DNA from: Grifola frondosa
Taxonomy: Eukaryota; Basidiomycota; Agaricomycetes; Polyporales; Grifolaceae
Direction of reading: 5' to 3'
Assembly (NCBI GenBank): GCA_001683735.1
Contig: LUGG01000013.1
Span: 992,001 to 1,056,000 of the forward strand
Length of the DNA stretch: 64,000 nucleotides
The position numbers and the translations under genes are program-made. The notes below the pieces were generated by a model. It saw only the letters and a list, made by a program, of their open reading frames with translations, did no database searches and was not told the origin of the DNA. The stretch's first letter is position 1. Each line of letters opens with the position of its first letter. Positions 33,958 to 43,409 of the stretch are shown here, piece by piece.

Positions 33958-35177
33958 TGGTGCTGCATGCAAAATGTGGTTACTATTCCATCCCATTTAT
34001 TGTGGACACCGGATCGCAGGTTAACTGTGTGAATGCGGATCTATGGAAATTAGCTCGAGGTACCAGCCGGGAAGTTGATGATGACGTATCAATCAAGGAC
34101 GTGACCGGAAAGTCACTTTCCTGCATAGGCCTTTGGGACACGCCACTGTCCATCGGCCGGATTGATACTGAAGCCACATTGTATATTGTGGAAGACCTAG
34201 CAGTTCCCGGGATCTTGGGAAGATCATGGCAGCAGAAACACGAATTCAGTCTGCAGCATAGGCCGGAAGGATTATACCTTGGTATTCGTGACAGCTTGAA
34301 GCTCCACTCCTATGAGCTTCTCATCACGAGCCCGGGCATCCAGAAAGATGTTCTGGATAGAACCTTTCGGCTATGTGCGATGACCACAGTGGATCAGGCT
34401 CCTTCGAAAGGATTGGATGTCAATCGGGTTGAGATGCGTTTGGCGCAGCTCCAGATTAAACCTGGTGACAGTCCAGCCCCTCGGAAGGAGACGATGGATG
34501 ATTCTGGCAGCATGGTTCCCACCGAGTTGAACTCCCCGGAAAACTGGGATGAAGACTTTCCTGATGAGGAAAGATCCCCTCATTTTCTGGAGTCCAATCG
34601 GATGGTGGAACAGGAGAACCGGAAACTGTATGACACATTTCGTAAAGTGCATCAGGACCAGTTAGGACAGGTGATAGAGGAAGTGGCTACCCTGATGACA
34701 GACATACGAGTCAAGAATGCTCGTATTGTGCATCCAGGCCCACTGTCCCCGAAGCCGGACCATGCTGAAGGACAGTACCTGCTACAAGATGTTAGGATGA
34801 CGATGAACGGGAGACGATACAGAGGCCATGGGGTTCTCCACATGGTTTTCTATTCGGATGTTCCCTGTTCGCCTAGCAGTCTTGAAGCAGAAGCAGGAAC
34901 GTCTGAAGAATGGAAGCAGACATCGGATCAGAATTTCGAAGTACCAATGGGCCCTTCGGAGGATTTGTCGGACAGCATCTTGATAGACGGTCAAATTCCA
35001 CTCGGGGAATTACCTAGTCAAGCCGACGATCCACAATCAGCCGATGAAGAGGAGGATCTATATGATCAGGCAACTCACAGGCGGGAGACTATCAAAGGAC
35101 AGAAAGTGTGGATCCCCTTGATCAGGAGACCCCTGATGAGGATTTCCTATCGCTTGTCCCAAGTCAGCCGAAGTTGA
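33957..35177 (+). CDS. Retroviral-type aspartic protease ORF 2
   Basis: Begins MVLHAKCGYYSIPFIVDTGSQ, so a second DTGS lies about 16 residues from the start. It then reads VNCVNADLWKLARG, IKDVTGKSLSCIGLWDTPL and VPGILGRSWQQKHEF, ending the same fold. It matches ORF 1 in layout (DTGSQ-N...LW, LLGRPWQ versus ILGRSWQ) but little in sequence, so an old duplication or a second source is likely. The tail (ENWDEDFPDEERSPHFLES, MVEQENRKLYDTF) has no known fold. The stop at 35175-35177 comes where reverse transcriptase would be expected; an overlapping frame at 35108-35383 extends a little further (LLGNGSALCGTNEFMATM) with no known motif. Confidence 0.8.
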   Translation: MVLHAKCGYYSIPFIVDTGSQVNCVNADLWKLARGTSREVDDDVSIKDVTGKSLSCIGLWDTPLSIGRIDTEATLYIVEDLAVPGILGRSWQQKHEFSLQHRPEGLYLGIRDSLKLHSYELLITSPGIQKDVLDRTFRLCAMTTVDQAPSKGLDVNRVEMRLAQLQIKPGDSPAPRKETMDDSGSMVPTELNSPENWDEDFPDEERSPHFLESNRMVEQENRKLYDTFRKVHQDQLGQVIEEVATLMTDIRVKNARIVHPGPLSPKPDHAEGQYLLQDVRMTMNGRRYRGHGVLHMVFYSDVPCSPSSLEAEAGTSEEWKQTSDQNFEVPMGPSEDLSDSILIDGQIPLGELPSQADDPQSADEEEDLYDQATHRRETIKGQKVWIPLIRRPLMRISYRLSQVSRS

Positions 35178-38061
35178 GGCCTGAGGAGACAACGGTGATA
35201 CTATTGGGCAATGGCAGTGCGCTCTGTGGAACGAATGAGTTTATGGCCACAATGATGTCATATCTAGGCCATGACGTCTCCGGTCCAGCAGAGCTAATCA
35301 CAGGTCGTCAATTGGGCAAGATCAATTGGGATCCGCTGCACCAAGCACTCGGCACAATAGGTGTCACCGTTCCGAGGAGATAATCGTGGCCGGGCCGCGA
35401 TACGGAAGACACAGAAGATACAGACCAATCCGGACGGACATATGCTGAGACATATGACAATGATGCGACCATGTGGAAACATGTGGACCCGCGGATACCA
35501 CAGAAGATTGCGACGACCACAAAAGAGACAAAAAAGAAACAAAAGAGTCGCAACAGAAGCAGAAGAAGCGGATACAGTACCAGAGTTTCGGGTTATGTGG
35601 TTGGTCGGTGGAGATAGTATTATCACCGACTCAGGATTTCGCGGCCGGGCCGCAGACGCAGCAGGATTCACATTGACAGCAGTATGATACAGGTTCCGGC
35701 TACCGAACTAGACCGCTTCCCGTACCCTGAAAACGGAGAATTCTCTGTAAAAAGGGGGAGGTGGTTAGGTGGCTGAAGCTGTGGTTCACAGAAGAAGCAC
35801 GTACGGGAGCTTCATGGAACGTTCCGGCAGATCATCGGGCTTGATAATCACCAAGGAAACACCCTGAAAGGGGAAGTGATTAAGGCACCAGCCAGATGAG
35901 GGAACTGTGGTCACTTACGTCCACAGTTTCCACCGCCGTGACCTTTCCATAATGCGTCTCAGTGTTCATCAGAAAGAAGCACGTGTGTTGATCTACGACA
36001 GGTCAGCACTTTGGACCGGACGATCGACAGTGGAGCAGGACCTCGAATGGCATATTCGGGGAGAAACGCTGTTGGATCAAGAAGACAGGAATAATGAAGA
36101 AAGGAATGGGCCTACCAGAAGGCGTTTATAAGACCTTGCCTGGCTCCCATTACCTCAGAGAACCAGAGATAACTGTGACATCTGTATGTCAATCAGATGG
36201 TGGTGTCAACTTTGCCAAAATTCCGGACCCATATGATGGAGCCTAGGCTAGATGATAAAAATAGGATGTATACAAGGGGTGCCCCAGACATCAGTATGGT
36301 AACGAACCACTGGACCGCAAGCATTTTGACACGTTCGGGTCGGCGCATAGCCATGACGGCATGGTCGAACACGTGGGTGCGAGGCGGGAGAGATCCACAC
36401 AAACTTGGGACAGAGAGGCCCAGAGTTTCGGATACCAGGAGGCAGAGGTTATTTTTGGAGGGGGGCATCGATGTCAATGCGTCGTTATCATTATGTAAGG
36501 TCCAATCGGGTAGGAAGGAAGGAGGGCTATGGAATAGTTCTCCGGCGAAGTACCAAGTCGATTACAGTAGCGAATCATATGCCCAGCGGGGCAATATGAT
36601 TGCGGCTGTAATCAACAGCGGTAGCCACACAGGCCGTGGGTCTGTTCATCGGGCAGTATGATAAATCTCTTGGGTTTTTTGGAAATCGGCAGCACAGACA
36701 GGATCTCGGATACGACAGGTATCGACAGCAGAATACAGGAGTAGGACGACACTACACGGAGCCGAAGAAGAAGTTCTCGAACTGCGGGGCGAATGCGCCC
36801 ATCGCTTCGAGACAGACGTCCGCCGAACGTGCCCATTCCGAACTAATTCGCAGTGCGAGGGTGAAGCCTAGCAATGCGAAGGTTAGAGGATGTGGGCTCG
36901 ACGAACGGAATGGACGTACCAGCAGAACAGGACGAGGAACCGCCGACACTTGATAGCCGAGTGTGGGGCGCCTCACAGTGGAGACCTAAAAAGGAAGGTC
37001 GAAATTAGAGTGTGCAGACATGGAACGAGTGGGATAGGACGTACCAGCTGAAAACGAGTCGCGTATTGCACTCCGAGGCAAGGGCATACCTACCTACGAG
37101 AACCATTAGCACCCGAAACGGACGGAATACCAGGCAAGACGCTTACCGCGTACGAACGCCGCGATGTCGCGAATGCTTGACGCGACATTGGAGGCCGAGG
37201 TTCAACCTGGTCAGATGAGCCGAAGAGTGGACCACAGGGCAGTCCAAAGGGAGTTGCCCTGGCCTCTTATATAGGAGCAGGCAAGCTGGATGAGTCAGCC
37301 AGGACCCGCACAGCATTGTGCGTCGGGTCCGAGCTACCCATCACCTGCACTCTTTGCGCCATGTGGATCTCATCGGGCGTAGGAACGCGCCGAGAAACAG
37401 ACCACAGAAGGAACGAGCCAGAATGGTCAAGGCATGTCTGGGCTCAAGGCAGTTCAAGAAAGAAGGGAACTAGCAGCAGAAGAACGGCAACGAGCCCCGC
37501 AACGAAAAACACAATAGTACGATGGTGGCAGTCAGGACGTCAGAGGACGTACCAGCTGACGCGTAATGACGCGTACTCCCCGTCGGAATTGTGAGCGCGC
37601 CGCTCGTAGCACGCGCTGGAGCACTGCAAAGTGCGCGCGGATGCCGGAAAGGAAGCGCCGCACAGAAGCGCATGGACAATAGGCCATGGCGCGCGACGCG
37701 GCCTAGAGACTAGAAGAGATGGTCAGCGGATCGGAAGGAAGAGTCAGAGTATGGAACTCGGCTGCTTACCTCCGAAAATGCACTCGGCGGACCTACAGCT
37801 CCGCGAGCGAGGCAGCGCGCAGCACAGAATTTGCCCGAATAAGGCGAAATTCGATGCCGCGGCGTCTCGCAGGAAGTAGGAGGGCCAGAGCATCACAGTC
37901 CGAGTCTGATGGAAGAACCGCGGGATATGCCCCGGGTACCAGGACAGATCCCGATCACGAGTGAAGAGAGTCGCCCGAAAAGGAAGCTGCTGTAGATGGA
38001 GAGGATGGAAACATAGAGGAAAACATAGGGGACCTGGAGGAGTATAAAAGCCAGCAGCAGT

Positions 38062-39280
38062 ATGAGCTGGAAAAGTAGCAGGCTCACCATGGGTCCTCCC
38101 CTCTATAGAGCCATGGCCTCTGTCGCGACGCCGGCTCCCGCAACGCGCTGGGAGCGGATTCGCGACTTCCACCTCAGGCTCCTTCGAACGCCATCTCTTC
38201 GCTGGGTCGGAAGGTCAGCGCTCATCGTGAACGAAGCCTATGACCTCCCGAACGTCGAAGCACCCTGGAATATCGCCGCCATGCCTACCCCGAGGCCCGA
38301 CGCTCAGGTTCGAGCCTTCGTGGTACGCAATGTCGAGTTCAGGACTCCAGTTGATGTGATCAGAGGGGACGGTGTGCTTCTTATTGATGAAACACCGGAC
38401 GCCCCACGCGGATGTCCAGAGGTTCCTGCGATGCGCAGAAACTCGGACCCCGCAGGAAGACGTAGCGGAGGGAACGAGAGACGGGAGAGCGCACTTGTCG
38501 CCTCGCTTCTCGTGGCCCGTCCGCCAGCAGCGAGACCGTTTGGAGGGTGGCCCGAGTTAGCGTACCCGGCCTCTCCACAGTATATGCCACAGTCACCGAC
38601 GCCGCCTGCACCGCCGCCGAGCTCGCAGACGCGTATGTCGATGGATGATGGGATCGAGTACCTCGAGACGGTCGTCGAGGAAGCAGTGACGGACAGTGAA
38701 GAGGAAGCGCGCCGCCGCAAGCTCACGAGTGATGTGGAGATGAAGGATGGCGAGAGAGAGGAGACTGCCCGAGCTGGTAGAAGAAGAAGTTGCCGGCTGG
38801 AGGGTGTTGACGGAGAGACTGCGTCCGCGGAAACCAAAGGGACCGCCGCGCGGATACTCGAGCAGCGAGACAGCTGTCGAGAACCGTGCGTCGGAGGAGC
38901 TCCGACAGATGTCGCCGCTTACATCCCTCAGCGACCTGGAGCAGCGTATGGCCGGTAAAGAAGAGCGTGTTCTGCGCCCGATGCCGCGCGTAGACTATCG
39001 CGAACCGCGCCGTACGTTCCGCCTCTTTAATCGTCGCCGCATGCTGAAGAAACGTCTGTTAGCCGACCTAACTTCCTCGGGATCGAAGCACGTACCGTCT
39101 GATTCAGCGCTGGTGTTGCAAACCGCCGAGCGCGAGAATCTTGACGCGCTGCTAGGGATACCGGTGGAGGAATGGGGGTCTAACGAGAGACGCTTCGTTA
39201 AGGCACTCGTCACGTCATTCAAGCGAGCGTTGTACGGAAGGATTGGCGGCGGAGAGACCAGGAAGATCCAAGGAATGTGA
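38062..39280 (+). CDS. Unrecognised ORF pair within the interior block
   Basis: Frame 1 runs 38062-38958. It begins MSWKSSRLTMGPPLYRAM 12 bases after a TATAAAAG box and contains WERIRDFHLRLLRTPSLRW and a Pro-rich stretch. From about 38750 another frame (to 39280) reads more like protein: RGYSSSETAVENRASEELRQ, MSPLTSLSDLEQRM and RRRMLKKRLLADL. This suggests one coding region with a frame change near 38750. The tail is Arg-rich. It could be the gag-like ORF of a second element. No known domain. Confidence 0.3.
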
Positions 39281-39488
39281 AGGGGAAGGATGAGCCGCGT
39301 GATTCGAGAAGCATCCCAGTCTGATGTCTGTATTGTACGAATCTTCGAATCCAGCCTGTCGTTCGCGAGCACAGAGTGCGCGCGAGGATAGAAAGGGTCC
39401 CTAGAAGGTACAAAAAGCCTGGAAAGGAGGCAACAGAATCAGTAGTAAGGAAGCAACTCGAAACGACGCACCCAGCAGCCCCCGAACG

Positions 39489-39960
39489 ATGGATCATATC
39501 CTGCAGTCGTTGACAGCGCTCGAACTGAACGAGCCCGAGCAGCAGCAGACGGGAATAGAACCCGTAGAGGAGATGGACAGAGATGGCTCTGCTGATGATG
39601 GATCAGCAGGAGCACTCGCGGATGAGGAAGGAAGAGGACGTACCAGAACTCGAGGCACCCGTAGGGTTGCTCAACGAGATAGCCCGACCCGCTCCCGACA
39701 CGCCGCGTGACTTCGTATCGCGCGCAGGTAGCCCGAGCGCCGTGGGCAAGACGTTCGCCTCCATCGTCCGCGAGATGACGACAGATTGGAAGGAGTTTCG
39801 GAGCGAACTCCTGAGATGGCAGAGCGAGAGGGATAGAGTCGGGGCAGAGCGCGCCCGACGAGCTGAGGAGCAGGATCGAGCGATCGCCGACAGAGACGAC
39901 GCCGAGGACACAGAGACTCACCGAGCGCAGAGCGTCGCCGACGAGGCGTACGTCGTCTAG
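39489..39960 (+). CDS. Short charged ORFs in the interior block
   Basis: Two overlapping frames. 39489- starts MDHILQSLTALELNEPEQQQ. 39583-39960 reads GKTFASIVREMTTDWKEF and then a charged helix (LLRWQSERDRVGAERARRAE), a coiled-coil type sequence. The pattern fits a fragment of a Gag-type or coiled-coil protein. No family recognised. Confidence 0.25.
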
Positions 39961-40871
39961 CCAAGGGATGAGCAGGAGGACATGACAGACAGACAGACAA
40001 ACCAGAGCAGCAGCAGCAGGGAGAGAGAGAGGAGGAGGAAGTCGAGCCAGAGGGTATCGGCGATAGAGGCAGATTAGAGGCAGACCGGAGTCTGCAAGCA
40101 ATGGACGTAACGGTCAAGCCAGCAATGCGCGTGACTGATTAGAGTCACAAGCGCGCATGCAGAATGGCAGGACCCAACCCGAGCGCTCGAATTGGCGCGC
40201 ACCTGGGTAACGTCACAGGTCACAAGTACTGAGGGAGTAGATGCCAGCGTCTGAAACTGACGCGCGCTATCGAAACCCCAGTCTAGGACAAGCAGGAAAA
40301 CGCGCCCAAGAGGACGCGTCGCGCGACTTTACGGTCACGTGAGCAGAGGACTTCAAGGAAATGCAGGCTCCTGCAGCACGGATATTCAAAAAACCGAGCC
40401 GCAGGACCATGAGACATTTCAAGCGCAGACATGCCAGACGTTTTTTGGGGCGTAGAATTCAACGGAACAGTTTGCGAAGCGATCTATCCGATATTCAGGT
40501 CGGAAAAATCGCACATTTCTGAGAGAAATGAGCAACTGTGGCCTAGAATTCCCCAGAAATTTCCTAGAACCCTGATATTTGATCAGGAGACAGGAAAATA
40601 ACACAGGATGCATGGACAGCAGAGGACAGCCACAGGTAACTAGGGTATAGCATAGCTTGAGCACACGGTGTGGAGACATAGCATGAGTCACCACACAGCC
40701 TAGCTGCTAAACCTGGTTCCTGCTGGAAGGATCCAGAAGGAATTTGTAAGGCAGGCATAGCCACAAAGTTGCTGACTACCGAGTATTACTCAGCAGGAAG
40801 AAAGTCTATATAAAGGGAGAGGATTTTAGGATAAAATCAACTCACTATCCCCTTTGACTATTCTGCTGAGC

Positions 40872-41617
40872 ATGACTCCAGCAGCTTTGAATGCGATTCT
40901 ACAGAATCCGGTCATGCGACGGGCATTTACAGAAAGGCTGATGAAGGCCATGGAGAAGATGGAAAAGAGAAGTGCTAATTGGAAAATCTATCGTTCTCAG
41001 AAGCCTCGTACTAGGAAAGAAACGATAGCAAAAATGTTGACGACCGGACGGAGATTGAAGCGGAACTGGGTAAAGGAGAGATTGAGGACCACGTTTAACG
41101 TTGGCCTACAACTTCATCAGCTTCTGCACCCAATTCCGACATCTTTCAAGTCATTGGAACAGGACGTACATGACCAAGTCCAGATCCGAGGCAATTGATG
41201 CATCTTTCCAATTACAAACTTTTGATGAACATGGACAGCACCTTCTATGAGCACCCTCTTTCCCAATCATTTACTCCATCAGATGATCTACATGCAGAGA
41301 CAGTTGATAAAGAATCTACCAAGGTTCTAGTGGACAGCAGACAAACAGATACAGCAGAAGAGGAATTGGAGGATGGACTATATGCTCCAGCCCCAACTCC
41401 TCAACTAGGCAGCGCAACAGGAAAACGGGCATGGCAGAAGAAGCATCGACCTAGTCAAAGGCCCATGTGGAGATCTGTGCGACGGGATTCAGAATCCCTT
41501 CGAGTCATGATGATGAAGAAAAGGACTGTGAAGAAACGTGCGGAGGAAGCAGCTAGAAGAAAGGAGTCAATGATGGATTTCTCGCTTCCAGACGAGTCCA
41601 CAAAGACACTAAACTAA
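40872..41617 (+). CDS. Two TGATG-coupled basic ORFs downstream of a TATA box
   Basis: The first ORF starts MTPAALNAILQNPVMRRAFT at 40872, 58 bases after TATATAAA, and ends in TGA at 41196-41198. The second starts at the overlapping ATG (41198-41200) with MHLSNYKLLMNMDSTFYEHP and ends at 41617 (DESTKTLN). The first is strongly basic and helical (LMKAMEKMEKRSANWKIYR). No family recognised. They may be accessory ORFs of the element or of a nested one. Confidence 0.35.
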
Positions 41618-41689
41618 AAAAGCCCAGACCCTCCCATATTTTGCACCCACACAAGTACTCATCATCATCATCAAACCTACACAATCAAT

Positions 41690-43363
41690 CGGTGGATCCA
41701 GGGGATCCTACTGTTCAGTTTCAAACTGATACATGTACCAGCAGCCAAGCATCAGGGACCAGATGCCCTGTCTAGGCGAGCTCTCGGAGAAGGAGAAGAG
41801 ATAGACGAAGAAGACGACGAGTGGTTGGACAACATAGCCTTATTCTTAGGGTTTCCAACCAGCAGCAACAGGAGACAGATTTATGGACCATATGCCGAAG
41901 AAGACGAACCACAGAATCAGGTGTTCATATCGACCACAACCAGCCAGGACGTCCGACTCCGCCAGATCAGGGATTTCTTAGAAACCTTTGATTTGCCCGA
42001 GTTTGACAAAACAGCAGCAAGAACACGCTTCCTTCGAAAATGTCGACACTACTTTCTGAAGGATGACCTTCTCTTCCGAAAACAAGAGAATGGAATCCCG
42101 ACCAGAGTAGTGTTGGAAGCGAAAGAGAGGTTATCGATTTTGAAGCAAGCACATGATGAATTGGGGCATCGAGGAGAGTTTTCTACCTTCGAAACAGTCA
42201 AGCTCCGATTCTTCTGGCCCTTCTATCGATCCGATGTGCGGCAGTATGTCCAGGCTTGCAGGGAATGCCAGATTCGGAGTGTCAAGAAAGTAGCCATACC
42301 ACCCCGGATCTCGGCGCCTGCAACCTTGTTCACGAAAGTGTACCTGGACATCATGTTCATGCCAACTGTAGGAAGAAAAACCTGCATTGTTGCATGTCGA
42401 GATGATTTGTCAGGAGTCACAGAAGGAAGAGCGCTAAACAGTACATCCTCAGAGGCAGTGGCCAGATTCTTTTGGGAACAGATTATTTGCCGATACGGAG
42501 CAGTTGGTCAAGTAACCACGGATAATGGATCCGAGACAAAGGAGCATTCGAGAGATTGGCCAGACGCTATAACATTCCCCAGGTGCGAATCTCTGCATAT
42601 AACTCATCAGCCAATGGAGTTGTGGAGCTGGACATTTCATTATTCGCGAAGCCCTGGTGAAAGCATGCCAAGGCAATATCTCTCGTTGGCCAGAACTGCT
42701 ACCGCATGCACTGTTTGCCGATCGAGTCACAGTTAGGCGAGCCACAGGATATAGCCCTTATTACCTTCTGCATGGAGTGCACCCAGTATTTCCTATGGAC
42801 TTGCGAGAAGCTACCTTCATGGTGGAAGGGTTCCGCAAGAACATGCCTCCAGAAGAACTCCTAGCATTACGCATCAGACAGTTGGAAAGGCGACCGGAGG
42901 ATGTGGCCAGAGCAGTACAAGCTCTCACCAAGTCTCGGTTAGCCTCAAAAGAGCAGTTTGAGCATCGGTTCGCTCATCGCTTGTTCAGAGAAAGTACCAG
43001 CCAGGTGACCTAGTCCTGCAGCGTAATTCTCAAATAGAACGAGAGATGAATCGAAAACACAAGCCGCGATACCTAGGACCATTTGAAGTGGTTAGGCAAA
43101 CGGCTGGAGGATCGTATATTCTCAAGGAACTCAATGGAGATGTAGTTCGAGAAGGAGTCGCTGCATTCAGACTTCTAGCATACCATCCGACGATGGATAA
43201 TCTTGAAGATCTGGAGCAGGAAAGGACTCAGCCAGACGAAGAAGACCAGACAGGAATAGCCGATGAAGAATCCAGCGATGAGGATCAGGGACTCGATGAT
43301 GTCACAGATCCCGAGGACAGCTGGCCAGTCAGCCAGAGGACCAGAAGCCAATACAGAACCTGA
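41690..43363 (+). pseudogene. RNase H tail plus integrase with GPY/F-like C-terminus, frameshifted
   Basis: It opens with the end of an RNase H domain (NRWIQGILLFSFKLIHVP, AAKHQGPDALSRR). The zinc-binding HHCC domain follows (HDELGHRGEFSTFETV with CRECQ). The DDE core starts with KVYLDIMFMP, the second Asp is in VTTDNGSE, and the Glu is in SSANGVVEL, reached only after a frame change near 42540. A further change is needed before GHFIIREALVKACQG (about 42630). Then come TVRRATGYSPYYLLHGVHP and, after another frame change near 43015, KPRYLGPFEVVRQTAGGSYIL, the GPY/F-type end. At least three frame breaks mean no functional integrase can be made as read; homopolymer errors could explain some of them. 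Confidence 0.85.
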
Positions 43364-43409
43364 CGAGAAGTTGGACAACCGAGGACGGTTGGATCGACTG
43401 TGGGGCGGA

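Larger units (their letters stand above)
35178..41689. other. 6.5 kb block of unassigned sequence in place of RT/RNase H
   Basis: Between protease ORF 2 and the RNase H tail nothing resembles reverse transcriptase in any frame. The block is patchy. A polypurine run AAAAAGGGGGAGG (35749-35761) followed by TGGTTAGG looks like the 3' end of another LTR element. TATA-like sequences at 37267-37274, 38043-38050 and 40807-40814 are each followed by open frames. 36.9-40.4 kb is GC-rich. I read this as nested or captured sequence. Only the ORFs listed separately could be described further. Confidence 0.55.

Noticed and set aside
38304..40101. Antisense frames of 177 and 220 codons in the interior block
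   Set aside because: Ser/Arg/Leu-rich translations without motifs, opposite frames of similar length, in GC-rich DNA where long chance frames are common.
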